A stretch of DNA of 7,349 nt from an uncultured Bacteroidota bacterium (GTDB taxonomy: Bacteria; Bacteroidota; Bacteroidia; Chitinophagales; Chitinophagaceae). Positions 6,079 to 7,349 of this stretch are shown here, piece after piece. Positions within the stretch are counted from its first letter, which is position 1. Each line of letters begins with the position of its first letter. Below the pieces are notes generated by a model. The model was not told the origin of the DNA. It saw only the letters and a program-made list of their open reading frames with translations, and did no database searches. The position numbers were made by a program, and so were the translations under genes. The stretch covers positions 1-7,349 of the forward strand of contig CAIJZG010000165.1 of NCBI GenBank assembly GCA_903825065.1, given 5' to 3'.

Positions 6079-7349
6079 TTAAATATTTTCGTTAAAGGCA
6101 TTTTTTAGTGCCAGATATACACCGTTTGTCCAACCAAATCCATCCTGTCCTTCATATTCACCACCACCTGCCAATTTACTAAGGTCCTCCACATTATATT
6201 TTTCCATGAGCTTCCCGGTTTTTGAAAAAACTGTTTCATTGAGTTTGATCCATCTTGTTCCAATCTCATTTGCCAAATGTTGGTGGCCATATTTTTTTAA
6301 ACCTGTAAATGCTATCCATTGTAAAGGTGCCCAACCATTTGGAGCATCCCATTGCTGACCAGAATAAATAGTAGTAGTGACCAAGCCACCTGGTTTCAAT
6401 AAACTTTCTTCAACTACATGAGCTACAGAATTAGCCTGATGTTGTGTACAAATTGAAACAAATAGAGGATATAAACCAGCGGCGGTTCTTTTGTTCAATG
6501 TTTGCTGTTTCACAAAATGGTAATCACAGAAAAAGTGAATTTGATTATTCCAGCAATATTCTAAAATAGCCATTCTTCTTTTTGCTGATAACTCAATAAA
6601 TTCGGAAGCCTTTGTTGCATCACCAGCTATCGTTGCAGTTTTTGCTATTATTTGCTCTAACATGTACATTAAACAATTCAGATCAACAGGAATGATTTGG
6701 GTTGTTTCAATGGTGCTAATTGATTTATTATCTGCAAACCATCTTGTACTAAAATCCCATCCACTTTCAGCACCAGCTCTCAGGTTTGTAAAAACCGTTT
6801 CAGCAGGATCGATACAGGTTTTACTTATATGAACATCTTCGGAAAAGCTTTCTTCTCTTGGTTTTGCCCTTGAATCAAAATAATGATTCAAAATAGTTCC
6901 ATCAGGCATGCAAGCAATCCTATTTACAGATGTGCCTTTTTTCAAATCTGCAGCACCATCCATCCAGAATGCATATTCTTTTTCTAATTCCTTTTGATAC
7001 TTGAGATAGATGCCATCATCTTTTTTTGTATCTGCTAATAGTTGAACCATTAAAGCAAAAAAAGGGGGCTGACTTCTACTTATATAATATTGTCTGTTGC
7101 CATTGGGTATATGTCCTAATTTATTGATGAGATAGGCAAAATTAGATACCATATCCTCAATCAAATCAATCTTCCCGTCTTCTTTTAATCCTAGCATGGT
7201 GAAATAAGAATCCCAATAATATATTTCTCTAAACCTTCCACCTGGTACTATATAACGATTTGGTAAATTAATTAGTGAACTGATTTCATTTGTTGCATCC
7301 CTTGTTAACATTGGCCAAAGGTTTCTAATGTTATCTGCTACTGATAAAT
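6079..7349 (-). CDS. treA: Alpha,alpha-trehalase (GH37), N-terminus beyond the right edge
   Basis: Partial gene for an enzyme that hydrolyses trehalose to two glucoses. The frame is open to the edge. The ATG at 7311 is internal, because the codons upstream read LSVADNIRNLWP and join MLTR to make the conserved (I)xxLWPxLTR block. Counting from that Met: trehalase signature 1 PGGRFREIYYWDSY (23-36), NGNRQYYISRSQPP (70-83), ESGWDFSTRW with the general-acid Asp186, signature 2 QWDAPNGWAPLQ (320-331), EKY with the probable general base Glu370, and GGGEYEGQDGFGWTNG (382-397). Arg26, Arg79, Asp186 and Glu370 lie at a constant offset of 126 from E. coli TreA Arg152, Arg205, Asp312 and Glu496 as I recall them, so the core is essentially gapless and about 100 or more N-terminal residues are missing. 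Whether it is periplasmic (TreA) or cytosolic (TreF) depends on that missing part. It ends 10 nt from the convergent amidase gene. Confidence 0.95.
   Translation of the reverse strand, partial: LSVADNIRNLWPMLTRDATNEISSLINLPNRYIVPGGRFREIYYWDSYFTMLGLKEDGKIDLIEDMVSNFAYLINKLGHIPNGNRQYYISRSQPPFFALMVQLLADTKKDDGIYLKYQKELEKEYAFWMDGAADLKKGTSVNRIACMPDGTILNHYFDSRAKPREESFSEDVHISKTCIDPAETVFTNLRAGAESGWDFSTRWFADNKSISTIETTQIIPVDLNCLMYMLEQIIAKTATIAGDATKASEFIELSAKRRMAILEYCWNNQIHFFCDYHFVKQQTLNKRTAAGLYPLFVSICTQHQANSVAHVVEESLLKPGGLVTTTIYSGQQWDAPNGWAPLQWIAFTGLKKYGHQHLANEIGTRWIKLNETVFSKTGKLMEKYNVEDLSKLAGGGEYEGQDGFGWTNGVYLALKNAFNENI

Noticed and set aside
6069..6084. Possible terminator between the convergent amidase and trehalase genes (ATTTA with TAAAT)
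   Set aside because: The stem is only 5 A/T pairs with no T-run; it is too weak to call, and the gap between stop codons is just 10 nt.
6105..6290. A 61-codon minus-strand frame inside the trehalase gene
   Set aside because: It is an alternate frame covering the conserved trehalase C-terminus.
1..7349. Mobile element, CRISPR array, tRNA or rRNA, defence or toxin system
   Set aside because: No transposase or integrase motifs, no regularly spaced longer repeats and no structured RNA patterns were seen on either strand; intergenic space is very small.

Overview
The window is AT-rich. It shows several signs of a Bacteroidota bacterium: no start codon has a clear Shine-Dalgarno sequence, secreted enzymes carry short lysine-led signal peptides, one lipoprotein is present, and a TAnnTTTG-type -7 box is found. 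A member of the Chitinophagia or Sphingobacteriia is my best guess, at low confidence and from general impression only. The six genes are ordinary metabolic and cell-envelope enzymes. I found no phage, transposon, CRISPR, tRNA, rRNA, toxin or defence gene.

Layout, left to right. (1) 23-1084 (+): agmatine deiminase, AguA type, cytoplasmic. (2) 1084-1122: a short array of four degenerate 9-11 bp units in the gap between convergent genes, probably a dispersed intergenic repeat. (3) 3110-1129 (-): a two-gene operon of an HD-superfamily hydrolase (COG2316-like) followed 14 nt later by an exported M24 (Xaa-Pro aminopeptidase-like) metallopeptidase. (4) 3111-3200: a 90-bp divergent promoter region. 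(5) 3201-5189 (+): an exported M1 zinc metallopeptidase, followed by a 13-bp perfect-stem terminator. (6) 5250-6068 (+): an AmiD-like lipoprotein N-acetylmuramoyl-L-alanine amidase with a C-terminal peptidoglycan-binding-like domain. (7) 6079 to the right edge (-): a GH37 trehalase whose N-terminus lies outside the window. Its apparent ATG at 7311 is internal, because the conserved family sequence continues upstream of it to the edge.

How the genes may work together: the M24 and M1 peptidases both have signal peptides and flank the same divergent promoter region. Together with the amidase they suggest turnover of peptides and murein in the periplasm. AguA (agmatine to N-carbamoylputrescine) and trehalase (trehalose to two glucoses) are separate housekeeping or catabolic functions with no visible link to these.

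The less ordinary points are the periodic element at 1084-1122, and the terminator at 5200-5235 whose T-rich tail runs straight into a -7 promoter-like box only 7 nt before the amidase start codon, which suggests leaderless or readthrough expression. I do not see a previously undescribed multi-gene system here.
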